Source of the DNA: Maea johnstoni | Lineage: Eukaryota; Annelida; Polychaeta; Spionida; Magelonidae | NCBI GenBank assembly: GCA_963942565.1 | Contig: OZ012689.1 | Coordinates: forward strand, 19,760,380-19,824,379 | Length of the DNA stretch: 64,000 nt | Reading direction: 5' to 3' | In this document: piece after piece, positions 52,530-63,603 of the stretch | Numbering within the stretch: position 1 is the first letter of the stretch | Layout of the letters: the number at the start of each line of letters is the position of its first letter | Notes under the pieces: generated by a model | What the model saw: the letters and a program-made list of their open reading frames with translations, nothing else | Told to the model about the DNA's origin: nothing | Database searches by the model: none | Translations under genes and position numbers: made by a program

Positions 52530-54250
52530 ATAGCCTTAAAATAAAAGAAATAAATCACCAAATATTTGGAGAATAGTAGATTTAGATCTGATCGACAGTT
52601 TCTCGGTCAAATATTTTCCAAAGGGTATGTTTTTCGATAGATGTCACCAAAGATACCCCTGAAGGCCCTTTGGGTTGGTACTGTAAGCACTAATAGGTTA
52701 ACTAACGGTGGGCAGATAGGTGAACTCAAGCCTGAACATACCCATAGCCACTTTTGACAAGGGCTCCCTACAGGGTCATTGGGAGTTAACCCTCATACAT
52801 CCAGGTACAAGGCTAACAAAGACCGGAATTTGGAAGTTTACAAAAGGTATTGTTGAGCTGGAAACTTGCCCAGAAATATACAAATATGAAAATTGCTGGC
52901 ATATTTCTGTATAAAATCAACATTTGCATACTTTTCAGCTGACCGCCAGTTATAAAATATTCACTAAAAAATGAAAAGAAAATTGTTCAATCAGTTATGA
53001 GGTTTTCTAATAGCCTTCAAATCTGACTAGCTTTAGGATTCATAACTTCATGCCTCAATTCGATACATGATCATAGAGCAAGTCAGGATTTAACAGCTGG
53101 GTGCCAAAAATTGACAATTTGTAAAATCTTAGGGAATCCTATTTTTCAAGAAAGACTGCAATATATTCAGATTACAGTCATAAACATCGATTTTTGTATT
53201 AGATCATCAGTGCCGAAAATATATTTTGGAAACAAGAATATTTTTCGTAGAACAGTATTCCTCTTTTGTCTAGACACATCCGCAAATTTTAATTGGTATT
53301 ATTTGAACAAGGTGCATTCTTTTCGTAGCTTGCTGTGCATACATATGAACGTACATAAGCGTGAGTATAATAGCTTCAATACAGTGTCTGGATGCCCATT
53401 TCACAATGGGTTTTGTTCCCTAGAAATTCTGGAGGCAAAAAAGCTTCATGCACGCACCGCATTTAGCAGAGAGCTGCCATTGAGTTCTGACTGCCTCCAG
53501 AGCACCTAAAGGTCCCACAATGGGTTTCCCGCTTAGCACGTTCGTGCGTACCCCGTACAAAGCCTTTATGTCGCAGAACAACGCAGACCTTCAAAGCAGA
53601 ATCAAAACGCATCTGCTAAATGCAAACATACAATTAAGTACACAAACAATGCGGAGACACATAGAGAGGCCCATGGCTGTTTGTTTGCAATTATTACAGT
53701 TAACATAACGTGAGCAATCCCACTCAGGGTCGACTATGGCACCCCGCGTAGAAGTCTCCCACAGGCTACACAGCCGGTGTTGGTAAACTCTATAGAACTC
53801 TGGCTTCAGGGGAAACTCTTTCCAAAAATGACTGGCAATGCAGGTTTTATTATAACTTTATAATTGATTTATTTTGTGAGAAAAGCTGGGAGGTATTTGG
53901 AAATATCATATTCAGGTCATAGTCTGGGATTATCATTTCATGTACTTGCCAATCTGGGAAAGTTGAAACTGAATTTTACATGCATGGCACAAATAGTCAA
54001 AAACTTGGTTGAATTAATGAATATCTCGAAAAACAGAAAAATGTTTTGTGGGGATTTTCTTAAAATATCAATCTCAAGCATAAAATCCCGGTTAAGACCC
54101 TGCTGCCGAATCTCTCTCATCCCTAGGCCTAGAATCTCTGTGTGGGTTCTAAAGCCGGGCACTGTTGAGTGTTGAGCCCTGCTCTGTGTGGAGGGCATGT
54201 TGACTCTATACATCTAATCCATCATGGCTGTCTGCCAAGGTGCACTTGAA
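52530..54250. other. Mostly non-coding; relics
   Basis: Partial family C words at 53095-53190 (CTGGGTGCCAAAAATTGACA) and 54050-54100 (CCCGGTTAAGACCCTG). Frames 53111-53509 and 53520-53708 match no family I know and cross the relic. No gene called. Confidence 0.3.
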
Positions 54251-55970
54251 CCAATTAATCCCTGTAGCAGTGGGAAAAGACCCGACTATTTTGGTGATCT
54301 CAAGGATTCTGTTTGAAGCTTATTTCGCAAATAATCTAAAGACAAAAATATAAGTTGGAACCCAAACAATTATTTTTTTATCAAAATAACTTTTCGGACC
54401 CCTAGCCTTAAATGTAAGTATGAGACCCTGATAAGCAAAGGATACACTCAAGGGCCATGTGATCTTCGCCTAAGTTTTGCATCAGGATTCAGGAAAAGCT
54501 ATTTTCTAAGGATTTCACATAGGGATGGGACCAGCTGCTCAAACGGGAAGACAAACAGACAGACCGAGGAGGCAGGATGAGAGAGGAAACACTTAGTGAC
54601 CAGCAGCAGCTGCTACTGGAGGGGAGTGGGAGTAGAAAAAGCCATGTGATTGGGACACCATTAACTCAAACGGAAGCAACCAGAAAAGTCCTGATGCATT
54701 TGGAGATTCCTTCTGACCAGGACACTTTTCATGAAATATGTGATTGTCAGTTGTTGACCAGGACCTTTCCAAACGCAACCTCACAGGCTCACATGTTTGT
54801 ACGTTCAAACACAATTTCAAACTATTTTCAGTAATATCAAAGGTCCATACAACTCTTAAAACTCAAGATGATTCCCAAGCATGACTTACAAGATATTCTC
54901 ATTTTGGACACACAAACCCTCAAACCTTTGGGTGTCCTACTGACTAAGACTTTGTCTCCAAGAGCATACATGTACACAGAATGAAGAGCCTATGCTATTG
55001 CCCTCGCTGCAAGCCAGCCTTCTATTCGGGACATCACTGGTCTCGGTCACTCTATCAAGCCATCAGATCAGGGATGGTCCTCCGTTCATCAGTGAGAAGA
55101 ACCTCCCTCCCGGCTCCCGCAACAGCCATTGTTCTCTAATTGATGCCTCACTCCTCCACTAACATCTTTGTTGATGTAAGAGCCCTTTTTACTATAGGAC
55201 GACACAATGTCCCTGCCCCGCATTTCACTTGACCAGTGGCTCGTAGCATCAGATAAGCGCCCTCTGTTGTCAAATAAACACATTAATGGGGAGGTGGGTA
55301 GTGTTACCAGTAAAGTGTATCCATTGAGGTAATCCAGGTAAGATGATGTATGGCCATTTTATTGTGTTGGACCCTGAGGGGGAGGGTTACATCCAAATCA
55401 TAGGCCAAGATCCTCCCCACAGGGATGTCCCATACTGATATATAGAGTTGTAAAATCATGTTGTTCCATCCCGGTTAATAATTTATGGTTGCATTGGAGC
55501 CTTGGGAGGGTTATCTAAATGACAATAAATCTCATTTACCCACAGTGAGTAACAATTCTGTGTATCAACCAGCCCTAAATATTGGCCAGGTATTACCCGC
55601 GAAATATTCATTTGTAAATTGTAATTGCTATTTCTTTTAGAAAGGGGTATCTGAAATCATACAAAAACGTTTGGCAATCCAAATGCTCTTTGAAATGCTA
55701 AGAACTTGGTTGAAATATTATCTATGGGTTTTAAATATTGACAGACAAATTTTTGGCCAAAAATAGCACGCCGATATATGGATAAGTACTATATACTGTA
55801 ATAATTTGCATATCCACCTGAAAGGTGTCGAGTACTTAGTAGGACCAAGCTGTTACTCCCAGGTAATTGGGTCAGCAAGCTCTTATATGTTAGATTAGGA
55901 GAGATACTCAACAGAGATACTCCAGGGCTGGCTAGAAAGTAAGACAGGGTGCAACATAGGTTCCAAAACA
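54251..55970. other. Non-coding stretch
   Basis: A P2-like left end TTAATCCCTGTAGCAG at 54256 and a short hAT C fragment at 54895-54950. CTCF-like word at 55255. No exon recognised. Confidence 0.3.
55255..55273 (-). promoter_or_regulatory. CTCF-like motif
   Basis: On the minus strand CAACAGAGGGCGCTTAT matches the CTCF core AGAGGGCGC. Confidence 0.35.
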
Positions 55971-57537
55971 GTACTTGCTGATCGGGGCAAGCTGCCCCTA
56001 AATTTTAATTGCCCAGCTGATACTTCCACTTGCCCGGCCACTCTGTTAAACAAAGCTGAGTTACATTGCGAGGACTCTGCCAGAAAAAAACATTACTTGC
56101 CCAGTGTTAGATTCTTTTTCTGCTTGCCCAATTGCCAAATTAACTTGCAACGGGGGTAAGTGGTTATGTTGCCCTCTGTTAAGTCATATTTAATTCCCTA
56201 CAATTGCATGAAATTGGCATATCTGTGAGAGCACCTGGTCAATGCTGCGTGAAAGCCTGAAAGGTTTAAAAGGCAGGTTTCCTGGGTTGATCCCAGTCAG
56301 CAGGTGATGAGACTTACCTGGCCAGAACCCTCAGGTGTGCCATCTAACGAGACAATGGACAGGCAAGATCAAAGGACAAGGGACGCTAGGTACATCTCAG
56401 CCAGTCAGCAGGGTGTACTATGACCACTGACAGCGTAACTATTAATGCCTCTGCTAAGCTACCTGCATGAATTATTTACTACAGAGTATATGTACATTGA
56501 GCCAATTAACAATGAGATTACTCTCTAAACACTGCATTGATTATATCCTGTGAATTTATAGCTTAGGAGATTAAGTACTGGAGGATCAATATACTTCTCT
56601 AGTATTAGAGTTGGAAAACTTGCACCACTTCTAGAAACTTACTATCAAAACAAGATGCATGTCGGGAACACAATTTGGCCTGGTCCACAATTTCACATTA
56701 TTATCAACATGAAAAGATATCTTCAAAATCTCTGTGTTAAGTTAGACACCCAACAATTAAAGCAGGGAAACGTTTGTCCTTAGGATTTGTTCCAGTTGTA
56801 ATCTAAATACAGAGATATATATATATGTTGGAATAAATGGCTTATTTATGTTTAGATAGAGACCACAATCTAACACCATAGATATCTAATAGCACCCAGT
56901 ATTTTCTAAAACCTTGCCTAAAACAGGCAATGAGAACATGAGATTTTGGGTCTCTGCCTCTACTGACTCAATACCAGAGCGAAGGTTCCCAGAACAACTG
57001 GCTAATCCAACCTCTCATAATCCCCCAGATAATCCCAAAATGGATCACAACTCATTCACAGAACACCACTGATAGCTATGCTATTTCACTAGGCTTTTGT
57101 TTCAACCAGACTGCCACAGGGCTGAGGTATTATGATTACACAGGTAGACCACTCATTGCAATCAGGACCAGGTAGGTAGGGTAGGACCTCTTTGGCATGC
57201 TCAAATCTACAGATGGGGGACAACAAAAGCTCTAGCTGAGAAGCTGGGTTTAAGTGGCCATTCAATGTGAGTGGTGGGAGTTAGTACAAGGGTTTACTTC
57301 TATCAGAGCAGGATGCAGATTTCAACACAGTGTGCTAATCCCGTAGAGATGTTTGTGTACAATCCGGGTACACTGTTTACAGTTAGCTGACACTGAATAG
57401 AGTAATCACAACCCCAAACCCAGCATCAGGGTCCAAGCCAGTAGGGTGTATGGGTAACATGTGGTCCCCTCAAGTCCACAAACCCCCCAATAAAATTACT
57501 AATTACAACAACCAAATAGTTAATGCTAGAACCTTAA
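55971..57537. other. Non-coding stretch
   Basis: 55980-56170 has repeated TTGCCC(A/G)(A/G/C) and GGGGCAAGCTGCCCC words, probably an old TIR element with ends near GCAAG. A family C end fragment lies at 57428-57475. No exon recognised. Confidence 0.3.
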
Positions 57538-57665
57538 CAGGGCTTGACACTAATAGTGGATCAATGGCCCCATTAAAAACTGACTTGGGGGAAGTAAAAA
57601 CAGTTCAACTGGTCCTACGGGGCTAGTAAACATTAGGGGACATTCTTGATACAAGTTTTTGCCCA
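57538..57665 (+). mobile_element. Partial TIR element related to 28770-28885
   Basis: GGGCTTGACACTAATAGTGG, AAAACTGACTTGGGGGAAG and CAACTGGTCCTACGGGGC match the reverse complement of the stretch near 28770. Family unnamed. Confidence 0.45.
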
Positions 57666-57669
57666 CATC

Positions 57670-58640
57670 AAAAGCCCAGGATAATGTTACAAGGAGATTT
57701 TTTAGGACCAGTACATCCTGAGACCTTCCTACGGGCCAAAACCTTTAAGTTAGCGTAGAGGCCTGGCTTAAAGATGTCCATTTACTCAGCAAAGGAGTTC
57801 ATGTCTACTTTATTGTCTGAATATTCAATGGTTTCAGACTAAAAGAGGATGCAGACTAGTTATATAGCATACAGTTATATTTCGTTATCAAAGGTTATTT
57901 CCTAATCCTGTTACACATTAAATCAATACTTTACAAGAAAGCAACCCAAACCGAAGAATAAATGAGTTGAGATTGTTTAAGTTGCCTGATTTCAATCACT
58001 TAATAGAGATACTGTTTTACAACTCCAAATCCATAACTGACTTACTGAAACATATTACACTTGGACCTAACATTGGGTCAGGAAAGAGCTTTATAACAAA
58101 GTCACTGGACTCAAGGAGCAAAAATTGATTACCATGGTTTCATTGGGACTATCCCCAACAAAACCCAGAAGTTCCATGCTTTCTGTCTCCCAGAAACTAT
58201 GTTCCTTTTCATTATCCTACACCTAGTTATAACTCTATCTGTACGTCCTAGCAAAAAGGTATCTTTTCACTCAAATGATATAAATATCAAGGTAATCAAA
58301 TCTTATATTTCTTCCAGATATTTCCCAGCAATGGGCCCAAATGTATATATGGAGCTAAAGTGGACTCATGGGATTTTCAGTACAGTAGTTTATCAGTTCG
58401 AATTCAAACGACGAGACAAATATTACTCTCCACTAAAACGTTTATGGTAAATACTGCTTTTGATTCATTGTATCCATTTTTCGCTAATCTTTATTTTCAG
58501 AGGCTTCATCTCCAGAAAGACCATGTGTTACACTTTTTGATTAATGGTCCCATTAGTAGGGTGGAAGTTAAAGCCAACCCCGAGTTATTCTCAATTACTT
58601 GCAAACTGTTTTCAAACATTCACAGGCCGGTCGAGTTGAC
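57670..58640. other. Non-coding stretch
   Basis: Two overlapping plus frames (58199-58450, 58360-58659) match nothing known, although TTTATTTTCAG|AGGC at 58500 is acceptor-like. No gene called. Confidence 0.3.
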
Positions 58641-58877
58641 CCACATTCGAACTAATTGAAATCGTACTTGTTGGGAGTTTGCAGATCTGCCTGGATTGAC
58701 TTCTTAAAATCCGAAATAGTGTATGAACCGTATCTTAGTGTGGCTTCTAGATGCTACAATTCCGGCGCGAAATTTGCAGATGTTTGAATGCAAAATAGTT
58801 CTCGCACAAAGCCAAATCGATGTCCACACCGCGGCGAAGGCTACAGACATGCCGCTATAAAGAAAATATTTACTCAC

Positions 58878-59100
58878 CTTTTTCCCGCTCTCCGGGTAAC
58901 AAGAATGGATTTTGCCTTGGTGCGAATACTTCCAGTCACCCTTAAGATGCACTTTTAAAATACGATGACACCATGTATCCACATTCCAGGGAATTCTGGC
59001 TCAAAAACTTCACCGATTTTCTAGCAGTGCCTGAGCCATACTTCAAAGAAAGATGGAAGCAACTGACCTACAAGCTGTTCCGAAACCCTCCCTCCGTTAA
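58878..59100 (-). other. Candidate non-coding first exon (possibly of Vangl)
   Basis: On the minus strand GAGCGGGAAAAAG|GTGAGTAAAT is a textbook donor (last exon base 58878). The sequence upstream has more CpG and carries only very short frames, as a 5' UTR would. The next strong minus-strand acceptor that needs an upstream exon is at 12853, before the Vangl ATG, which would imply a first intron of about 46 kb. The donor is seen; the link to Vangl is inference. Confidence 0.3.
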
Positions 59101-59119
59101 AAAATAAAATGATGAAACT

Positions 59120-60780
59120 AAAAAACAAAAAGAAAACAACACGTTATAAACGAAGGACCAAGATTTCATAAGTCAAAATCAGGATTAATCAATTTTCCAT
59201 GTCCTGATTTAGTATGCACTTATTTAAAACTATGGTAGGATGTATATATTCAGTAATTTTTAGGAGGGAGTGTATCGGAACAGCCAAATACAAGCTCTGC
59301 ATTTGATTGGTTGTCGCTGAGGATTCAAGTACCACCACAACAACGAAATTCTCATAGAAGTAAACTTTGGAAATTGTTTTTACCCTAGCACGATTGGGGT
59401 AGATACAAAACAGGCATTTGTGTGATATATATATTCAAACGCTATAGATGCTTATTTTGAAAGAGGGATTACTGTGCACGGTTCATTCGCGGCCACATTT
59501 TGTCACGTGATTTAACTGAAGTGGGTACGCTCCAGGGTATTTGAGACTAAGAATAGTTTTAAAAATAGTTATTTCGGTGATTCTGCGTCTGTGAAAAAAA
59601 CGTTTACAAAGTCTTTCGAAATGTGTATGAAAATGCGTTAATCTTGTTAAACATGGACACCGGTAACGTCTTTCAAACTTTCTTAAAAGTGCATGCCCGG
59701 ATTGAATGCCCATAAATATCAACGCTTGTTACCAACCAACGACAGCGCCCTCTATACGCTATCAATGCAGTTAAATTACAGGCAATGACGACTTGAGTGC
59801 TCTTAGTCTTCAACGTTTAAACACGAATTTCAATCAATGTTGATTTATTAGTCCAAAGTTTTAAGCCACATTTATCTAAGATGTCATCAATGTTCGATTC
59901 TTAGTTTTTAAGCAATTATGACATACCATACACTTCATTTCACAAGACAAGGTGTAACAACAAAGTATTTCACAAAACAACACCAAGGCAACTGAATGTA
60001 CAATGCGTACTTCAAAATCCATTCGCAAACATGTTTTTCTTTAGAACTTTCATTAATTAATCGGCTTATATTTATCTCTCCACTTGCCGTTTTATAAGGA
60101 GATTTTGAGCAATGTAGGTGAAAATTAACGTCGCCACTGAGTTATACGTAGTTTGCACAAATCAAATAGTGTGCAAATCGTCGACTTGAACACTATACGT
60201 TGAACACCTCCAAATCATGGACGAGTTTTAAAATCGATTTCCTACTACCTTGGATGAAAAAAGAATGGATATGTAGATACGAATGTGGCTGGTTTTGGGA
60301 GGTCAATCAAGCTGCAACTATGAGCGCCCTGTTTTCTTGGCGTACATCCTCATTTTTGAACGCTTAGATCTCTAACCCTGGAACAAGCCAATAGACAGCA
60401 TTTAGCCATTTAATAAACAACGGCCAGAGTTATTAGAACTATTTCATTAAATGTGTACTTTCTTAGATGAATAAAATAATCGACATCCGTGGTACTTTGT
60501 GAGGTTAATTATTCGAATGGTGGGATAATATCTTAGGACAAATCATCTCAAAACCAAACGTTACACGTCGTCTAAGAACATTTGTATGCGGGTGAAATCC
60601 GAAAAAAATAACCACCGGCTTTTGGCGTTTCTTTGTAACTGAGACCAAGAGGTATTTAGTTTACATATTGCCTGCCTTTATTTTAAACTATCATGATATT
60701 AAGAATTATTTGATTACCCGGAGCACAAATACAATACGATGATGAATATATAAGTACTCTAAGACGCAATAAAAATAATC
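59120..60780. promoter_or_regulatory. Repeat-poor, CpG-containing stretch; possible promoter or regulatory block
   Basis: From about 58.7 to 60.6 kb no MITE is recognised, in sharp contrast to the 45 kb before it, and CpG is more frequent. A strong CTCF-like word TATAGAGGGCGCTGTC (minus, 59758-59743) lies inside. This fits selection against insertions near a start site or enhancer. Confidence 0.3.
59741..59760 (-). promoter_or_regulatory. CTCF-like motif
   Basis: On the minus strand GTATAGAGGGCGCTGTC carries the strongest CTCF core (AGAGGGCGC) in the window. Confidence 0.4.
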
Positions 60781-60787
60781 TATTTGA

Positions 60788-60891
60788 TAATCTAAATAAT
60801 AATAATTATAATAATAATAATAATGATAATAATAATGATAATAATAATAATAATAATGATAATAATGATAATGATAACAATAATAGAAGTA
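60788..60891 (+). repeat. AAT/GAT microsatellite
   Basis: About 100 bp of AAT units with interspersed GAT. Confidence 0.9.
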
Positions 60892-60957
60892 ACTAGCAAC
60901 ATAGATTGGAACTAGAACTAAGAAGTCTGGTCGTCTAAGATTGGAATTACTCCTTAC

Positions 60958-61079
60958 CTGAGTGAATGCATGATATGACTCGCAGCCACCTCGTGGAGAA
61001 ATTCCGTACTATTTTCCAGACGCTCTAAATGCGGGCCGTAAAACGCACTTCCATGTAATGTTACTGGTTTATATCTTCC
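60958..61079 (-). CDS. Candidate short exon with strong donor
   Basis: Minus strand CATTCACTCAG|GTAAGGAGT is an excellent donor. Upstream, a frame stays open for 40 codons (GRYKPVTLHGSAFYGPHLER, then LENSTEFLHEVAASHIMHSL) with no stop. It is CpG-richer than its flanks. No family recognised and the upstream acceptor is poor. It could be a non-coding exon of the same transcript as the 58878 donor. Confidence 0.2.
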
Positions 61080-61089
61080 CTATACATTT

Positions 61090-61700
61090 CTTTTTTATCC
61101 AACAGTTAATGGCAAAGTTTACCAAGTTATACCACTGATGTTACTATATTCAATTGTATTCAATATATTTGCAAAAAATATGAGTGCTACGAGGCAAGTC
61201 TGGTTTCTCTTTTCTAAAAGCAAATACATTTGTATAGTGCTAACTAGCGACTTCACGAAGCTCTTCTAATAAGTGCATCTGAGGCATCTGGGCAGACTAA
61301 ATACTATATATCTTTTAGCAATTCTTTATTTACAGTTTTATTTCTTTAATTTCCTACTTGTTAAGTGTGACCAACGTATTAAATGTATACACAGTAGGTT
61401 GAGTGTTAAAGATCTTTTATTGGTATATTTTACAAGTACAATGAAATAAGTCTGTGTATCATAACAAACAGATATAATACCACATGTATACGACTTTTCA
61501 TTACAGCTGTTTATTAGTGTACACGTTAGAAGTATTCTATCCAATACCATACCATAGTTCTGACAGTATTTTCAGAGTTCAGATATGTCTAACCATTCAC
61601 TTAACTCTTTTCGATGCACTTTAGATGAAGAAAAGTTGTTTTTATTTATCTAAGGATGTACACAGCAAAAATGCACCATATGTTTGTGTTCTCCGGCCCT
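61090..61700. other. Non-coding stretch
   Basis: AT-rich, no exon recognised. Confidence 0.3.
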
Positions 61701-61701
61701 T

Positions 61702-61894
61702 CAACCCATTCTGATGCTGGGGCTTCTTTCGCCCCAGCATAAAAATCATCCAACTGCTGTCATGTTGGTATTTATTGGAAGCTCTTCCAGAATGCTCACA
61801 GATGCGTATCCATGTGCCAGGATTTCGATCATTTTTTCAGGTTTTGGGCATCACTTTATATTGGCTCTATTAGCCACCAGCAAATAAGGGATAA
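61702..61894 (+). mobile_element. piggyBac-like MITE, family P1
   Basis: TCAACCCATTCTGATGCTGG to CACCAGCAAATAAGGGATAA. Both TTAA targets are altered; an older copy. Confidence 0.65.
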
Positions 61895-62142
61895 AAAGCT
61901 ATTTCTTGACAAGAACTGCTTTCGCTCCTAGTTTTGCACTGAAAACACAAGGATTTACTGTACTTCCCTGTCAGGGCTTGTTCTATGAATGATTTAACGC
62001 TGACCCTAATTAAAAAGGATGATACTAGTATTCTTTTCATTTCAAATATAGTTTGTTTTGATTAGATAGATACCATACACAAGTAGGTATTAATGGCTTG
62101 AACTCTACTAGAACATGAATAAAACAAAAAAGTCATATACTG

Positions 62143-62577
62143 TACATGTATAGGCAAAGTGGCAAGAAAATGCATATTAGTTTAGTTAAACATCATGTTT
62201 ATCAACAACTTAGGACTGATGAACACCAGGCAAATCTCAACATGACCATGCCGCAATTTGATGAGAGGTGGAATATACTGTATGATTCTTTGAGTTACTT
62301 TGAAAATAAATGGATATTGAAATATTTCCCATTTACCATTTACTAATATTTACCATTTACCATTTACTAATAATATACCATACATGTATAGGCAAACTGG
62401 TAAAGAAATGCAACTTAGTTAAATATCATGTTTATCTCCAACTTTGGGTTGTTCAACAGAAAGCAAATCTCACTATGATCATGCTGTAGTTTGATGAGAG
62501 GTGGAATACAGTGTATGATCATTTGAGGTTCTTTGAAAATAAATGGATATTGAAATGTTTCCCATTTTATTTCCTGT
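62143..62577. repeat. Direct duplication of about 195 bp
   Basis: 62143-62341 and 62382-62577 both run from CATGTATAGGCAAA(G/C)TGG through TTTGATGAGAGGTGGAATA to GAAAATAAATGGATATTGAA and TTTCCCATTT, about 240 bp apart. TTTACCATTTAC is repeated in the junction. Confidence 0.8.
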
Positions 62578-62895
62578 CACAAGCTATCAGCATTTATATA
62601 ATTAATACCTCTTTTAGTGTAATTAACCTTATATTTGCTTTTAGGAATATGTGATAACCTGTGGTTGAAATACAATACGATGACGCATATGTACTTATAG
62701 ATGCAATAAAAATCATGCACACCTACTAGGGTTGAGTTGGCTCTATCATATCATGAAATAGGTAATCATTAGCTTGCACGCATCAAAAGCGGTTCCCCTG
62801 AATAGTCTATCACATGTCTGTTGTAATATTTTTACGAAAAACTAAAGTTGTGGAGCATGATATCAATTTCCTTTTATTAATCATCACTTTTCCTG
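62578..62895. other. Probable 3' flank of the P450 gene
   Basis: Minus-strand AATAAA (TTTATT on plus at 62873-62878) lies 550 bp after the P450 stop and could be its polyadenylation signal. Otherwise unremarkable. Confidence 0.3.
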
Positions 62896-63083
62896 CTTAA
62901 TAGAGAAAAACTCGTGACTGGCCATTTGTAAGTGGTGGGGGAAACCACAGTACCCGGGGAATCCCAAGTCACTGGCAAACTTTTCTATACTCCTGCTGGA
63001 ATTCACACCTAGGCAATTGTGAGAAAAAGTAAGCAGTCATTGGAAATACTTTCAAGCACTCTGCCATCAGGGCTGGCAGGCAT
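62896..63083 (-). mobile_element. tRNA-derived SINE, diverged copy
   Basis: Same family as 35885-36110: minus strand GCCCTGATGGCAGAGTGCTT, then TTGCCAGTGACTTGGGATT and CTTACAAATGGCCAGTCACG. The B box is worn (CTAGGTGTGAATTCC). It sits in the presumed 3' UTR or flank of the P450 gene. Confidence 0.65.
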
Positions 63084-63335
63084 GATTTTGAATTATACCC
63101 GAAGAAAGTTATTGTATCGTCTAATGATAGTTCTTCTTTGAACATATTCAAAATAATGCATAACTCTGAAAGATATCCCAACTTAACTCTGCTCTTATTT
63201 GGTAATCCTTGGAAGTTATGAGTGATTGTCAAAATAAACATATGCAGTGGAACCCGTTGAACACTTGGTCGTGATGCCACAACCACTATACTAGGAGTTA
63301 TATATAGGGTGGTAAGTAGGTTTGACGTCTCTATC

Positions 63336-63355
63336 AAACTATAGATGGCAGCACC
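63336..63355 (+). promoter_or_regulatory. CTCF-like motif
   Basis: AACTATAGATGGCAGCACC, the same word as at 307 and 8693, 70 bp beyond the P450 stop codon. Confidence 0.3.
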
Positions 63356-63424
63356 GTTTTAAAATTTGTTTAGGTTGGCAGATTCGACTGTACTATATTT
63401 GCCTTTGTTCTTTAGCAGAATCCA

Positions 63425-63603
63425 TCACTTAGGTATGGCACGCAATTTATACGGCTTTGGGTATAACACTAATCCGAAATTGACTTCTAGGTCAATCTTA
63501 TCTATTGATTCTTCGGGCTTGAAGCTGAATCTTTGCAGTAATGATGTAAAGAAGAGGAAAAGTTCCATCTTTGCAAGAGCCTCTCCAAGACAAATGCGTT
63601 TTC
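63425..63603 (-). CDS. Cytochrome P450, CYP2 clan, last exon (partial gene)
   Basis: The exon starts after TTTATTGCAG with GA, completing a split Gly codon (phase 1), then [18 protein letters not shown] and on to [10 protein letters not shown] and TGA at 63427-63425: 58 residues plus the split Gly. This is the haem-binding loop (GKRxCxGE; axial Cys codon at 63592-63590) followed by the L helix and the C-terminal beta hairpin. P450s of this clan are microsomal monooxygenases using NADPH-cytochrome P450 reductase. The phase-1 intron just before the KR is the conserved last intron of CYP2 genes. Earlier exons lie beyond 64000. The substrate cannot be deduced. The plus-strand frame 63366-63806 is a shadow. 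Confidence 0.93.

Noticed and set aside
53111-53708. Two consecutive plus-strand frames
   Set aside because: They start in a family C relic, match no family and lack splice support.
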